The position numbers and the translations under genes are program-made. Shown here piece by piece: positions 24,173 to 33,824 of a DNA stretch of 64,000 nt. Numbering within the stretch: the stretch's first letter is position 1; each line of letters begins with the position of its first letter. Origin of the DNA: Litorimonas sp964352855 (GTDB taxonomy: Bacteria; Pseudomonadota; Alphaproteobacteria; Caulobacterales; Maricaulaceae); assembly GCA_964352855.1 (NCBI GenBank), contig CAYGTR010000011.1:1-64000 (forward strand), in the 5' to 3' direction. The notes beneath the pieces were generated by a model. The model was not told the origin of the DNA. It did not search any database and worked only from the letters and a program-made list of their open reading frames with translations.

Positions 24173-26017
24173 TTAATCCTCATTTTCATAATCGGGTGGC
24201 GTGTAGTCTGACGGCATATCGTCTTTATAATCGTGTCGAACCAAATCACGCTCTCTGAAATCATTTTGGCCAAAATCACCATGAATGACATTGACGTTTT
24301 GCTTATCTTTAATACCCAATAACTCGGCATTTTTCAAAAGCGGATGAGCAAAAGCAGGATGGGATCTGTCTTTGGTTTTTTGATCCGTTTTCGCTTTGCG
24401 CCTCGCTTCCGCGAGCGTCATATCCCCGCCAGATTTTTCAGGGCTGATAAGCCACGGCACACCGGTCAAATCTTGCAGAGCGCCGACCATTTTCCCGATC
24501 AGGTCAGATGGGGAGCCGTCCATAATCTCAGCCCGGATATTCTGCCGCTTGAATTGAATAGGCCGCACATAGCGCTCAATATCGGATTTGAGTTTGATAT
24601 TCGTTTTCGGCAGCGCCTCAACAAATTCAATCAGACTATTAATCTCAATCTGCGGTGTCGCCACACTCACGGGCTTGGGCGCACTTAACTGCGCTGTCGC
24701 TTGATGGGAAGATACTGTCTTTTGTTGCGGCGCTGAGGATATAGTTGAAACGGATGAATGATTCATTTCGGAAGATCCCACAGATGCGCCGCCGGAGGGC
24801 GCATGTGGCAGAACAGGTAATCCGTCTCCCCCCTCTTTTGCCACTTTTTGGGCTTGTTCGATAATTTGCGCGGCCAGTTCAGGCGGCGGCATTTGTCCGG
24901 CAACCGCTAATTTCAGCATTGCCATTTCTGCGGCCGCGAGTGGTGCAGGCGCTTGGCGCACTTCGGTATGAGATTGCGTCAATATTTGCCACAAACGTGT
25001 AAGCTGTCCCATAGACAGTTGCTCTGCGAGTTCTGTGATGCGTGCAATTTGATCAGGGGCCGCATCGAACTCCGCATTGTCGCCTAGTGTTTTGGCACGA
25101 CTGACCTCATGGCAAATATCCATGAGATCCCGCAGAACCACCGCCGGGTCAGCCCCGTCATCATATTGCGCGCGCATCTCTGTGATCGCGCCTTTACCGT
25201 CGCCTAGCGCCGCCATGCCGAATAAGTCGAGAACACGCACACGATCGGCCAAACCGAGCATAGCGCGAACTTGCTCAAATGAAACTTCACCACCGTCGAG
25301 TCCCGCTTGTACAATCGCTTGGTCAAGTAAAGAGAGGCTGTCACGAACGGAGCCTTCTGCCGCGCGGGAAATAAGCGCAAGACCCTCGTCAGACACATTG
25401 ACATTTTCTTTTTCGCAAATGCCCTTGAGGTGGCTTGCCAAAGCTCCGGCCTCGATGCGGCGAAGATCAAACCTTTGGCAGCGCGAGAGCACAGTAATCG
25501 GAACTTTCCGAATTTCTGTCGTCGCGAAGATAAATTTCGCATGATCCGGTGGCTCTTCAAGCGTTTTGAGCAGGGCATTAAACGCGCCTGCCGAGAGCAT
25601 ATGTACTTCGTCAATAATGTAAACTTTATAACGCGCCGTCGCTGGGGCGTAACGGACACCATCTAGCATTTCGCGCATATTCTCAACGCCTGTCCTCGAT
25701 GCGGCGTCCATTTCCAAGACATCCATATGCGAACTGGCCATAATCAGCTCGCAATGTTTTCCGGGCACTGACAAATCGGTCGAAGGGCCATCAACTGTGT
25801 CTGACTCGTAATTCAGCGCCCGCGCCAGAAGTCGTGCCGTCGTGGTCTTACCGATACCGCGCACCCCCGTCATCATAAAGGCATGGGCAACACGCCCTGC
25901 TTCAAACGCATTGTTGAGTGTGGTCACCATTGCGTCTTGACCAATCATATCTTCAAAGGTTGATGGGCGGTATTTGCGCGCCAGAACCTGATAGGATTGT
26001 TTCGGAGTCGTGTTCAT
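24173..26017 (-). CDS. dnaX: DNA polymerase III subunits gamma/tau
   Basis: The 614-residue clamp-loader ATPase has Walker A (GVRGIGKTTTARLL), Walker B (VYIIDEVHML), the SRC motif (LSRCQRFDL) and the tau extension (from ~380). In the zinc-module position only one cysteine (KHCELI) remains, as seen in other alphaproteobacterial DnaX proteins. The ffs gene lies just upstream. Confidence 0.96.
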   Translation of the reverse strand: MNTTPKQSYQVLARKYRPSTFEDMIGQDAMVTTLNNAFEAGRVAHAFMMTGVRGIGKTTTARLLARALNYESDTVDGPSTDLSVPGKHCELIMASSHMDVLEMDAASRTGVENMREMLDGVRYAPATARYKVYIIDEVHMLSAGAFNALLKTLEEPPDHAKFIFATTEIRKVPITVLSRCQRFDLRRIEAGALASHLKGICEKENVNVSDEGLALISRAAEGSVRDSLSLLDQAIVQAGLDGGEVSFEQVRAMLGLADRVRVLDLFGMAALGDGKGAITEMRAQYDDGADPAVVLRDLMDICHEVSRAKTLGDNAEFDAAPDQIARITELAEQLSMGQLTRLWQILTQSHTEVRQAPAPLAAAEMAMLKLAVAGQMPPPELAAQIIEQAQKVAKEGGDGLPVLPHAPSGGASVGSSEMNHSSVSTISSAPQQKTVSSHQATAQLSAPKPVSVATPQIEINSLIEFVEALPKTNIKLKSDIERYVRPIQFKRQNIRAEIMDGSPSDLIGKMVGALQDLTGVPWLISPEKSGGDMTLAEARRKAKTDQKTKDRSHPAFAHPLLKNAELLGIKDKQNVNVIHGDFGQNDFRERDLVRHDYKDDMPSDYTPPDYENED

Positions 26018-26269
26018 CCTGATGAATATAGGGACAAAGGCAGGACGTGGAAAGGGAGAGTCTGGACGCGTCCACAGCTTATTAAAATCTGCAACTCAAT
26101 ATGCGCATAAAAACAAAGCCGGAAAAGCCCTTGATGATGTGAGTAGAAAGGCGATAACGACACAGGAAGGTTCGTCTATCTCGAAACTTTACGATTTTGG
26201 CGCTTCGCTTAAATCAATCCCCCGGATTGATTTCGGACGGTCGCGAGTGGAAGGCTGAACCCTGACCCG

Positions 26270-26349
26270 AAAAAACCTCGTTACGGCTGCTTCGTTCCCG
26301 ACCTGACCGGGTTGACGCGGATTCCCGTCCAAAGCCAACCTTCCGAGGC
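26270..26349 (-). ncRNA. ffs: Signal recognition particle RNA, small bacterial type
   Basis: Read on the minus strand it contains the SRP domain IV core GGTCAGGTCGGGAACGAAGC and the distal GCAGCC. The 5' CCTCG (26348-26344) pairs with the 3' CGAGG (26280-26276), GTTGGC pairs with GCC and AAC, and a run of six T ends the gene. It binds Ffh in co-translational targeting. Its place just before dnaX is common in this class. Exact ends are approximate. Confidence 0.9.
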
Positions 26350-26392
26350 GTTATATGGACAATGTGTCCCTTCGGCGCAAGATATAAGGGCA

Positions 26393-26425
26393 TAAAAAAG
26401 CCCTGCTTTCTTTTGAAAGCAGGGC
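26393..26425 (-). terminator. Terminator of the 26450 beta-barrel gene
   Basis: An 11-bp perfect stem (GCCCTGCTTTC/GAAAGCAGGGC) with a 4-base loop is followed on the minus strand by TTTTTT. Confidence 0.9.
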
Positions 26426-26449
26426 CATCAATTATAGTGTGAGATTAGC

Positions 26450-26971
26450 TTAGAATTTGCGGACGTAAGAAACTGAGAATACATCAGCACTGCCTGAGTC
26501 ATCAGTCAAATCATCATCAACATTCAAATCGTAGTAAGTATATTCCAATCTTACGCCATCTGTAGGTGTAAAGAAATATTGACCACCAACACCGGCTGCA
26601 AAACCGTCTGTATCTACACTGGCGCCTATTCCGTCTATGCTACCACCAACCTGGGTGAAGTGATAACCACCGCGGGCGAATAACTCGACTGTTTCGCTTG
26701 CTGGGAAACGTAATGTACCAAAGGCTGCAAAAGAGTTGTCAATGCCGATATCAACACCCTCAACTTCATCATCGATGATACCAAAAGCAGCCTGACCTTC
26801 GACACCAAAATATTCAGTGAAGTTATAACCCAGCTTACCGCTGAGGTTATAGGAATCAAATTCAACAGCATCGATACCGACATTGACATAAGCGCCGGTA
26901 TCTTGTGCCATAGCTTGACCGGCGAAACCTGTGATGGCGAGCGCCGCAACCGTTGTTTTTAAAAATTTCAT
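26450..26971 (-). CDS. Small outer-membrane beta-barrel protein
   Basis: A 173-residue precursor: signal peptide (AMAQ, cleavage after about residue 22), then alternating strands ending in VSYVRKF, a C-terminal Phe as in outer-membrane proteins. It belongs to the OmpA-like or opacity-type eight-stranded barrels. Acidic residues are abundant. A terminator follows directly, so the gene is monocistronic. Confidence 0.87.
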   Translation of the reverse strand: MKFLKTTVAALAITGFAGQAMAQDTGAYVNVGIDAVEFDSYNLSGKLGYNFTEYFGVEGQAAFGIIDDEVEGVDIGIDNSFAAFGTLRFPASETVELFARGGYHFTQVGGSIDGIGASVDTDGFAAGVGGQYFFTPTDGVRLEYTYYDLNVDDDLTDDSGSADVFSVSYVRKF

Positions 26972-27211
26972 GGTCTTTTCCTTTTCTGATTAAGACGAGA
27001 GTGATGTGGGAAATTGAACCTTTAAAAACAACAGATAGATACAGAGACTTGCGGATGAATTTTCTTTATGTGACTGAAATACAACGGTTTCTTTCTGAAT
27101 TGTAATTAAACTGCGCAAAATTATAACACTCGATTTCAGTCTGTTTCAAAGCGTAAATTTTACGTTAAGAAGATGGTCGTCTTTTGTGAACGCCCCCGCT
27201 ATAGAACCGCC

Positions 27212-28114
27212 ATGACCTATACCGATATTATGCCCTTTTCTGGCAGCCCTTTAGATTTCTGTGAAACAAAGCGTTCTCCGCAAGAATTGCGTGATTATAT
27301 GGCGAAGCCCGCAGCCCGCTCTATACTCTTTCACAAAGGGCGCCCTGCCGTCGGTCAAGACGGAGAGCTTATTCGTGTTCACCCCTCCGAACTCATTGGG
27401 CAGAACCTGATTGACCCGCATGTTATTTTTCTAGGCATTGACGGAAAGCGGCCCATATTTGCGGCAAACCTTGCTGAAAATAATGCCGTGACACTGGAAG
27501 CCGATTTTGAACAAAACTTACGAGACGTCGGCGGGAGGTTGAGCGTGGAAGATCTCGCCCTCACAGGACGGGCGAAAGCGATTTTCGACTGGCATCGGGA
27601 TCACATTTATTGTGCCAAATGCACCGCCCCGACCAATCAAAGTGAGGGCGGACACAAGCGTGTCTGTTCTCGCGAGAGTTGCGCCGCTGAGCATTTCCCC
27701 CGCGTTAATCCTGTTGTTATCATGTTGGTCGTGCATGAAGATAAAGTCTTATTGGGACGCGGCCCCGGATGGCCTGAAGGGTTTATGTCAGCTTTAGCGG
27801 GCTTTGTCTCGCCCGGAGAAACTATAGAAGAAGCCGTTGCGCGTGAAGTCTTGGAAGAATCCGGCATAAAAACAACCAATCACCGTTATTTAGCAAGTCA
27901 ACCTTGGCCTTTTCCAAGTCAGCTCATGATCGGTGTTATCAGTGACGCCTTAAATACCGACATCATAATCAATAAAGAAGAATTGGAAGAGGCGCGTTGG
28001 TTTACGCGAGAAGACGTCACAGCCGTATTTAATAGAACGGGCGAGGCTTTCAAACGTCCACCCCGTATAACTATCGCCCATCAATTATTGAAATATTGGC
28101 TTGAAAATAAGTAA
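27212..28114 (+). CDS. nudC: NAD(+)/NADH diphosphatase NudC
   Basis: About 300 residues with the NudC architecture: N-terminal domain, a four-cysteine zinc module (CAKC ... CSRESC), and the Nudix box GFVSPGETIEEAVAREVLEESG with SQPWPFPSQLM after it, which is diagnostic for NADH hydrolases. It cleaves NADH and removes NAD caps from RNA in bacteria. ATG 27212 is preferred; an in-frame ATG at 27173 would add 13 residues. Neither has a strong ribosome site. Confidence 0.94.
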   Translation: MTYTDIMPFSGSPLDFCETKRSPQELRDYMAKPAARSILFHKGRPAVGQDGELIRVHPSELIGQNLIDPHVIFLGIDGKRPIFAANLAENNAVTLEADFEQNLRDVGGRLSVEDLALTGRAKAIFDWHRDHIYCAKCTAPTNQSEGGHKRVCSRESCAAEHFPRVNPVVIMLVVHEDKVLLGRGPGWPEGFMSALAGFVSPGETIEEAVAREVLEESGIKTTNHRYLASQPWPFPSQLMIGVISDALNTDIIINKEELEEARWFTREDVTAVFNRTGEAFKRPPRITIAHQLLKYWLENK

Positions 28115-28286
28115 GATAATTGTCGCACCTCGTAGTAAATATACCTCAAATTCTGAAACACTACGGTATCATTAAATAAAATAAATCTGGTAAAAAATTC
28201 AAAACTATCCTGAACGGCAAGGCGTAACAATCGCGTTCAATCAATCGGCATCCCCCTTTCAAAGCCGATAAACTTAGGAGAGTTTT

Positions 28287-29072
28287 ATGATTAAAAAGTT
28301 TTTTGCAGGAGTTGCGATTGCAGCCCTTTTACCGGCCTCACAGGCTTTCGCGGGCGACAAAGAGGGCCTTTATATTGGCGGTTCCATAGGCCTCGTCAAT
28401 CAAAGTAGTTCTGATAATACAGGGCTTACTGGCGCATTCACGACGGGTAATTTAGGTGATGACACAACATTAGATGTGGCTGCCGGAACAGATTATGGTT
28501 GGAACACTGAATTTGACAATGGTGTCGCTTTTAGCCTCGAAATCGGCAAAAGATATGATAACGGCCTTCGTCTGGCCCTAGAGGGCGTCAATACAAATTC
28601 TGACGTTGATACCCATACAGACGTCACACTCGGCGGTGGGGCTATCGGATCGCTTGATGCCGCATCGATTGCGGGTAGTCCAACACCTTTAGGCGTGACC
28701 GTCGCAGAAGTTGTTGCTGATGGCCAAGGTGACCTAAAGCAAACAGCTTTATTTTTGAACGCTTACTATGATTTCAACACCGCAGGCACCGTTCAACCCT
28801 ATCTCGGTGCAGGCATAGGTTTTTCTGATGTGTCCGTAGATTATAGTCCGTCAGCGATTTCAGTGATTGATGATGGCCAAACAAAATTTGCTTATCAGGG
28901 GAAAGCCGGTGTCACATTGGCGTTTGACAGTCCCCTCGAAGTCTTTGGCGAAGTTGCTTATCGTGCAACAAGTGACGTTGAAACCGAAAATGCTTTATTC
29001 CCGGGGACATTAGATATTGAAAATAAACAGACAACATTTAGCGCAGGTGTCAGGTTTAAATTTGGTCAGTAA
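28287..29072 (+). CDS. Outer-membrane beta-barrel protein
   Basis: A 261-residue precursor with a signal peptide (SQAFAG) and strands typical of the OmpA-like/Omp25 barrels (LYIGGSIGLVNQ, PYLGAGIGFSDVSVDY, and FSAGVRFKFGQ at the end). AGGAGAG lies upstream of the ATG and a terminator follows at once. Function unknown; structural or porin-like. Confidence 0.87.
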   Translation: MIKKFFAGVAIAALLPASQAFAGDKEGLYIGGSIGLVNQSSSDNTGLTGAFTTGNLGDDTTLDVAAGTDYGWNTEFDNGVAFSLEIGKRYDNGLRLALEGVNTNSDVDTHTDVTLGGGAIGSLDAASIAGSPTPLGVTVAEVVADGQGDLKQTALFLNAYYDFNTAGTVQPYLGAGIGFSDVSVDYSPSAISVIDDGQTKFAYQGKAGVTLAFDSPLEVFGEVAYRATSDVETENALFPGTLDIENKQTTFSAGVRFKFGQ

Positions 29073-29089
29073 AAAAGCATGTTAAAATA

Positions 29090-29121
29090 AATAACTCGCC
29101 AATTTTAGTTGACGAGTTATT
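29090..29121. terminator. Bidirectional terminator between convergent genes
   Basis: A perfect 9-bp outer stem (AATAACTCG/CGAGTTATT) with an inner CAA/TTG and an eight-T run on the plus strand. It serves the beta-barrel gene and probably the lipoprotein opposite. Confidence 0.88.
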
Positions 29122-29131
29122 TTTTTTGAAT

Positions 29132-29596
29132 TTAGCCGCGTTTAAAATTTAAATTTTCACCCGCTTCAAATTCGACCTCATCGGAACAATCTGCTTCGTT
29201 GACTACGCAGGTTATATTCGGCGCTGTAATTTCGAGTAACTCATCACATTGACGTGTCGGAAAAAGAAGCTGCGCTGTATTCGTGTCCCCGGGAGCGACT
29301 GTTTGTGCGAACATATTCCCACTATCATCTTCACCTGTCCCGGTGATCGTAAATTGCATCATGGAAATCGTCGTTTCCAAATCCGTACCGTTCGTAATTG
29401 TAATCGGTAAAATACAAGCATTGGGTTCACTGATTTTCGGTTTAGATGAAATAACTAGCCTGCCATCTGCCGCTTTCTTATCCAGAATATTAATACCTTC
29501 CAAGGCGGGTACCGTTAATTCAGCTTCGGGTTTTTCTGCGCAACCGGAAACAATAAAACCTATTAGAATAAGAATAGAAATCAGTAGTCTCATCAT
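29132..29596 (-). CDS. Lipoprotein of unknown function
   Basis: A 154-residue lipoprotein (hydrophobic signal, lipobox VSGC) with a beta-rich domain of about 110 residues containing four Cys (NACILP, TRQCDEL, NITCVV, ADCSDE), likely disulfides. ATG 29596 is chosen because AAAGGTGATGG stands before it; longer frames overlap ptsP. It follows ptsP by 16 bases. Confidence 0.75.
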   Translation of the reverse strand: MMRLLISILILIGFIVSGCAEKPEAELTVPALEGINILDKKAADGRLVISSKPKISEPNACILPITITNGTDLETTISMMQFTITGTGEDDSGNMFAQTVAPGDTNTAQLLFPTRQCDELLEITAPNITCVVNEADCSDEVEFEAGENLNFKRG

Positions 29597-29612
29597 ATAT
29601 CCATCACCTTTA

Positions 29613-31898
29613 TTAAACAGGAATACCCTCTGCCGCACAGAACTCCCGCACCATCGGACGCAATGAGGACAGACGCGTATTAACATTTATATTCGGTTCA
29701 ATCAGGGCCTGTAACTTTCCTGCATCCAAGGCCATCAGTGCCGTTTTTACAGGTCCAATACCAGTGACAGGCATTGAAAGCGTATCATAGCCCAGAGCCA
29801 CTAAGCAGCAGGCCTCAAGGGGACGTCCGGCTATTTCACCGCAAATACTAATAGGTGTATTATTCATGCGACACCCTTGAGCAATGAATTTCAAAATAGA
29901 CAAGGCCGCAGGGTGTAACGGGTCATACCGATCTGAAACACGCGCATTGTCACGGTCAGCCGCAAAGAAAAACTGCATCAGGTCATTCGCCCCTACAGAG
30001 ACAAAATCTGCATGGTCACACACGGCCATAACCTGCCACGCCAAAGACGGTGTTTCCAACATAACACCAATTTCAATTTTCTGCGGTAGCTCTTGCCCAA
30101 GATTTTTCGCTCTGGCGACTTCCCGATTAAAGAGCTCGCGCGCCGACACCATTTCGTCAACAGTTGTGACCATAGGAAACATCACGCGTAAATGTTTACC
30201 CGCACCAGCCGCAACTAGCGCCCGTAATTGATATCGCATCAGTCCCGGTCTATCGAGCGCGATCCGGATAGACCGCCAGCCCATTGCCGGATTTTCTTCC
30301 GGCACGCGATCCATATAGGGCAAGATTTTATCAGACCCCAAATCAAGCGTACGGAATGTAACGGGCCGCTCCCCTGCGGCATCAATCGCTTGGCGATACA
30401 GGGTCGTTTGCTCTTTCAATTTGGGCATGAAATCGCTGACCATAAATTGAAATTCCGTCCGGAATAAACCAATGCCGTCTGCCCCCGCCATATCAAGTTG
30501 TGGCAAATCAACTAAGAGACCTGCATTTAATTGTAACGAGATATGTCGACCATCTTTTGTTTTCGCAGGTTTCAAACGTAAGGCTTGATAAGCTTTCGTC
30601 ATTTCGCCGCGAATATTCTCGCGCATTTTGAAACCGGAAATTTGTGTTTCAAGCGGACGAATATGTACAATGCCCGTCTCTCCATCAACAAGAACTTCAT
30701 CACCCGTTTCGATTTGATCCAAAACCCCTTCAACACGTCCCACCAGAGGAATGCCCAAGGCGCGGCAAATAATGGACGTATGGGAACTGGCGGAACCATC
30801 TTCGAGGACGATCGCTTTCAGTTTTTCCCGGTCATAATCTAATAACTCTGCAGGCCCGATTTCACGGGCAAATATAATGGCATCATCAGAAATATTCTTA
30901 TTGCCGGGTGTTAAAATCTCACCGGAAAGCGCGCGCAAAAGGCGATTCGCCAAATCTTCCAGATCATGCAGACGCGCACGCAGATAAGCATCGCGCGATT
31001 TCATCAAACGCGCGCGATGTTCATTTCGAACGCGTTCGACGGCGGCTTCGGCCGTTAAACCGGAATGAACGGCTTCGCGTAAACGTCCGACCCATTTTCG
31101 GTCATAGGCAAACATGCGATAGGTTTCATAAATCTCTTTTGACGCGCGGGACAAGCCTGCCGCCTCGCCGGACATCATGGCATCTACGGATGCACGGAGT
31201 TTTTTAATACCTTCTTCAAGGCGGATTTCTTCGGCCGCAATATTATTGGCCAAAAGATTGGCAGGTGGAACAGGCGGTAGATGGAGATAGGCGTGACCGC
31301 GCGCCAACCCATCTGCAAAGGCGTTCCCTTTAATTGATTCGGGTTTTACTGGCGCCAGTGGAATACCTTTCAAGGCACCCTGTTTTCCCCCTGCCCTTTC
31401 ATCATCAACGATGATTTCACCGATCACCATGGCGACCGTCAGCAGATCTTCGACCTCTTCTTCGTTAAAGCTACGGGCTATTTTAGACTGAACGACCAAA
31501 ACGCCTAAGACACGCCCTCCCCGCAAAATAGGTACCGCCAAGAATGAACGGAACGGGTCTTCGCCCGTTTCAGGACGATAAGAGAATAAAGGGTGGCTGG
31601 GGGCATCAGCGAGGTTTAGGGGCCGCGCTGTCAAAGCCACATGCCCAACAAGACCTTCCCCCGGCTTTAATCGCGTTTTATGAACGGCCGTTTTCTTAAG
31701 GCCCTGTGTCGCTGATAATTCAAGATCTTGACCTTGGCGTTGGAGATATATCGACGCCACCTTAACCCGCATGGCTTTGGATATGGCTTTAACAAATTCG
31801 TCTAATCGGCCTTGAACGGATTCGGTACCAGCCATCGCCAAACGAATAGCTCTCATAAGCTTTGGCGGCGTTGTTGTTATGTTGGGCTCGATGCTCAC
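29613..31898 (-). CDS. ptsP: PTS(Ntr) enzyme I, GAF-containing
   Basis: A 761-residue phosphoenolpyruvate-protein phosphotransferase of the nitrogen-related type: N-terminal GAF domain (about 10-165), N-terminal EI domain, the phosphohistidine domain with His in GSASSHTSIICRALG, and the PEP-binding barrel (LFRTEFQFM, and SVGANDLMQ). It starts the phosphate chain to NPr and EIIA(Ntr), which tunes metabolism rather than sugar uptake. An 87-base gap separates it from rimM. Confidence 0.95.
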   Translation of the reverse strand: MSIEPNITTTPPKLMRAIRLAMAGTESVQGRLDEFVKAISKAMRVKVASIYLQRQGQDLELSATQGLKKTAVHKTRLKPGEGLVGHVALTARPLNLADAPSHPLFSYRPETGEDPFRSFLAVPILRGGRVLGVLVVQSKIARSFNEEEVEDLLTVAMVIGEIIVDDERAGGKQGALKGIPLAPVKPESIKGNAFADGLARGHAYLHLPPVPPANLLANNIAAEEIRLEEGIKKLRASVDAMMSGEAAGLSRASKEIYETYRMFAYDRKWVGRLREAVHSGLTAEAAVERVRNEHRARLMKSRDAYLRARLHDLEDLANRLLRALSGEILTPGNKNISDDAIIFAREIGPAELLDYDREKLKAIVLEDGSASSHTSIICRALGIPLVGRVEGVLDQIETGDEVLVDGETGIVHIRPLETQISGFKMRENIRGEMTKAYQALRLKPAKTKDGRHISLQLNAGLLVDLPQLDMAGADGIGLFRTEFQFMVSDFMPKLKEQTTLYRQAIDAAGERPVTFRTLDLGSDKILPYMDRVPEENPAMGWRSIRIALDRPGLMRYQLRALVAAGAGKHLRVMFPMVTTVDEMVSARELFNREVARAKNLGQELPQKIEIGVMLETPSLAWQVMAVCDHADFVSVGANDLMQFFFAADRDNARVSDRYDPLHPAALSILKFIAQGCRMNNTPISICGEIAGRPLEACCLVALGYDTLSMPVTGIGPVKTALMALDAGKLQALIEPNINVNTRLSSLRPMVREFCAAEGIPV

Positions 31899-31985
31899 AA
31901 TGGCTCTATAGCAAAAAGAAGAAGCATTTCCCTAGAGTAAATTATGAAATCCCCGTAATTAGGTAATTCAGCACGAAATCGCGCT

Positions 31986-32516
31986 TTATTCCCCGTCTTG
32001 GGGCACAATCACGATGCGTCCTGCCTTTATATCGACTTTCGGCGTAGATAGGCGTGTAAAGGGGTGAAAAAAGCTTTGCGCTTGTTTCTTCGTTTTTTTA
32101 TCGGGATGCGGTGTGATTTCCAGCATGTCCCCAGCGCCAAATTCATAAATAGCCGTGACCGTACCGACACGTTTCCCGTCCGTTGATTTTACATCCAGTC
32201 CGACAAGATCAGAATAATAAAAATCATCTTCATCCGCAGGTGGAAGGGCCTCACGCGGCACATAAAGCTTTGTCGATTTAAGCGATTCCGCCGCCTCTCG
32301 AGACGTGACTTCGGGGGCCGTAACCGCAATAAAATCTTTCATCACGCGGTGAGCTTGCGGCGTCAAAACAATAAGACCCACCTCATTCAGAAGCGGGCCG
32401 TAAGCGACACAATTTTCAGGTGTTTCGGTAAAAGACTTAACCTTCACCTCACCCTTGACGCCAAAAGCGCCGGAAATAGCCGCAACGCACACAAGGTGGG
32501 ATGCAGCCGCCGTCAT
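31986..32516 (-). CDS. rimM: Ribosome maturation factor RimM
   Basis: A 176-residue RimM: N-terminal barrel (AAISGAFGVKGEVKVKSF) and C-terminal PRC-barrel (YYSDLVGLDVKS, VGTVTAIYEFGAGDMLEI). It helps 30S head assembly. It starts three bases after metK, instead of its usual place in rpsP-rimM-trmD-rplS. Confidence 0.93.
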   Translation of the reverse strand: MTAAASHLVCVAAISGAFGVKGEVKVKSFTETPENCVAYGPLLNEVGLIVLTPQAHRVMKDFIAVTAPEVTSREAAESLKSTKLYVPREALPPADEDDFYYSDLVGLDVKSTDGKRVGTVTAIYEFGAGDMLEITPHPDKKTKKQAQSFFHPFTRLSTPKVDIKAGRIVIVPQDGE

Positions 32517-32519
32517 TTA

Positions 32520-33722
32520 TTAAAGAGCCGCTTTAATCGCATCAGCCAGATCCGTTTTCTCCCAAGAGAAGCCGCCATCTGCATCGGGTGTACGGCCAAA
32601 GTGACCATAGGCCGCCGTGCGGGCATAAATCGGTTGATTGAGGTTAAGATGAGAGCGAATACCGCGCGGCGTTAAGCTCATGAGCTTCGGCAGAACGGTC
32701 TCTAATCTCTCAGCCAAAGCTGCATTTGCATCGTCTAATTCAACATAAATTGATGTCGGTTCAGCCACACCAATCGCATAAGACAATTGAATATTCGCCC
32801 AGTCAACAAGGCCAGACGCCACGATATTTTTCGCCAAATAACGTGAGGCATAAGCCGCAGAACGGTCAACTTTCGTCGGGTCTTTCCCTGAGAAGGCACC
32901 GCCGCCATGAGGAGCCATACCGCCATAGGTATCCACGATGATCTTACGACCTGTGAGGCCCGCATCTCCATCAGGGCCGCCAATAACGAATTTACCTGTG
33001 GGATTGATGTGGAAAATCGTCTCTTTCGTAATCCAACCTTCCGGCAGAGTTTCACGGATATAAGGCATGACAATATCTGCAATATCAGCAGAACTTAGGC
33101 CTTCAGCATGTTGCGTTGACAAAACAATTGCTGATGCCCCGACAGGTTTGCCGTTTTCATAACGGATAGACACTTGTGATTTCGCATCAGGTTCAAGACC
33201 CGCTTCTTTGCCGGAGTGGCGGACTTCGGCCAAACGTTCCAGAATTTTATGACTGTAATAAATCGGAGCCGGCATTAAAGCCTCCGGCACCTCATTCGAC
33301 GCATAGCCAAACATGATCCCTTGGTCGCCTGCGCCTTCTTCTTTGTGTAGGCCTGTGCCTTCATCCACACCTGCCGCAATATCAACGGATTGCGCGTGAA
33401 GTAGAACATCAATATCGGCATTTGCATGGTGAAAACCATCTTGCTCATAGCCAATATCTTTAATAGCTGCGCGCGCAACCGCTTCAATTTCATCTTTTGA
33501 CACATCTTTTCCGCGCGTTTCGCCTGCGATAACAACTTTATTGGTTGTTGTCAGCGTTTCAGCTGCAACTCGGACATCCCAAGGGGACATACCGGCGGCT
33601 ACAGATTTACGGAAATAAAGGTCAACGATTTCATCTGAGATACGATCAGAGACTTTATCAGGATGCCCTTCAGAAACAGATTCAGACGTAAAGTAATAAG
33701 TTTGACGGCCCATTTTGGACAC
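32520..33722 (-). CDS. metK: S-adenosylmethionine synthetase
   Basis: A 400-residue enzyme with GHPDKVSDRISD, the GAGDQGIMFGYA loop and the phosphate-binding GGGAFSGKDPTKVDRS. It makes SAM from methionine and ATP. Its upstream neighbour on the strand is ahcY, which recycles the product S-adenosylhomocysteine. Codon 4 is a second possible ATG. AAAGGTGT lies upstream. Confidence 0.97.
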   Translation of the reverse strand: MSKMGRQTYYFTSESVSEGHPDKVSDRISDEIVDLYFRKSVAAGMSPWDVRVAAETLTTTNKVVIAGETRGKDVSKDEIEAVARAAIKDIGYEQDGFHHANADIDVLLHAQSVDIAAGVDEGTGLHKEEGAGDQGIMFGYASNEVPEALMPAPIYYSHKILERLAEVRHSGKEAGLEPDAKSQVSIRYENGKPVGASAIVLSTQHAEGLSSADIADIVMPYIRETLPEGWITKETIFHINPTGKFVIGGPDGDAGLTGRKIIVDTYGGMAPHGGGAFSGKDPTKVDRSAAYASRYLAKNIVASGLVDWANIQLSYAIGVAEPTSIYVELDDANAALAERLETVLPKLMSLTPRGIRSHLNLNQPIYARTAAYGHFGRTPDADGGFSWEKTDLADAIKAAL

Positions 33723-33734
33723 CTTTCAGATTTT

Positions 33735-33769
33735 AAGGCTCTTCGCTTTTTATTATTATTAAGAGGCTT
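33735..33769 (-). other. Imperfect hairpin in the metK leader
   Basis: AAGCCTCTT and AAGAGCCTT (minus strand) pair in eight of nine positions around a 17-base loop, ending 12 bases before the metK start. It does not match the SAM-riboswitch consensus sequences I know. Confidence 0.3.
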
Positions 33770-33787
33770 GGTTATTAAAGCTTAAGT

Positions 33788-33819
33788 ATAAAACGGGGGC
33801 GATAAACACCCCGTTTTAT
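33788..33819 (-). terminator. Terminator after ahcY
   Basis: An 11-bp perfect stem (ATAAAACGGGG/CCCCGTTTTAT) with a 10-base loop just past the ahcY stop. The T-rich tail is short. Confidence 0.75.
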
Positions 33820-33824
33820 TATTT

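Noticed and set aside
26010..26258. 82-codon frame opposite the dnaX start
   Set aside because: Low complexity, no family likeness, and it sits in the dnaX leader.
33723..33824. SAM riboswitch before metK
   Set aside because: Only a small hairpin is present; no conserved core of any SAM riboswitch class I know was found.
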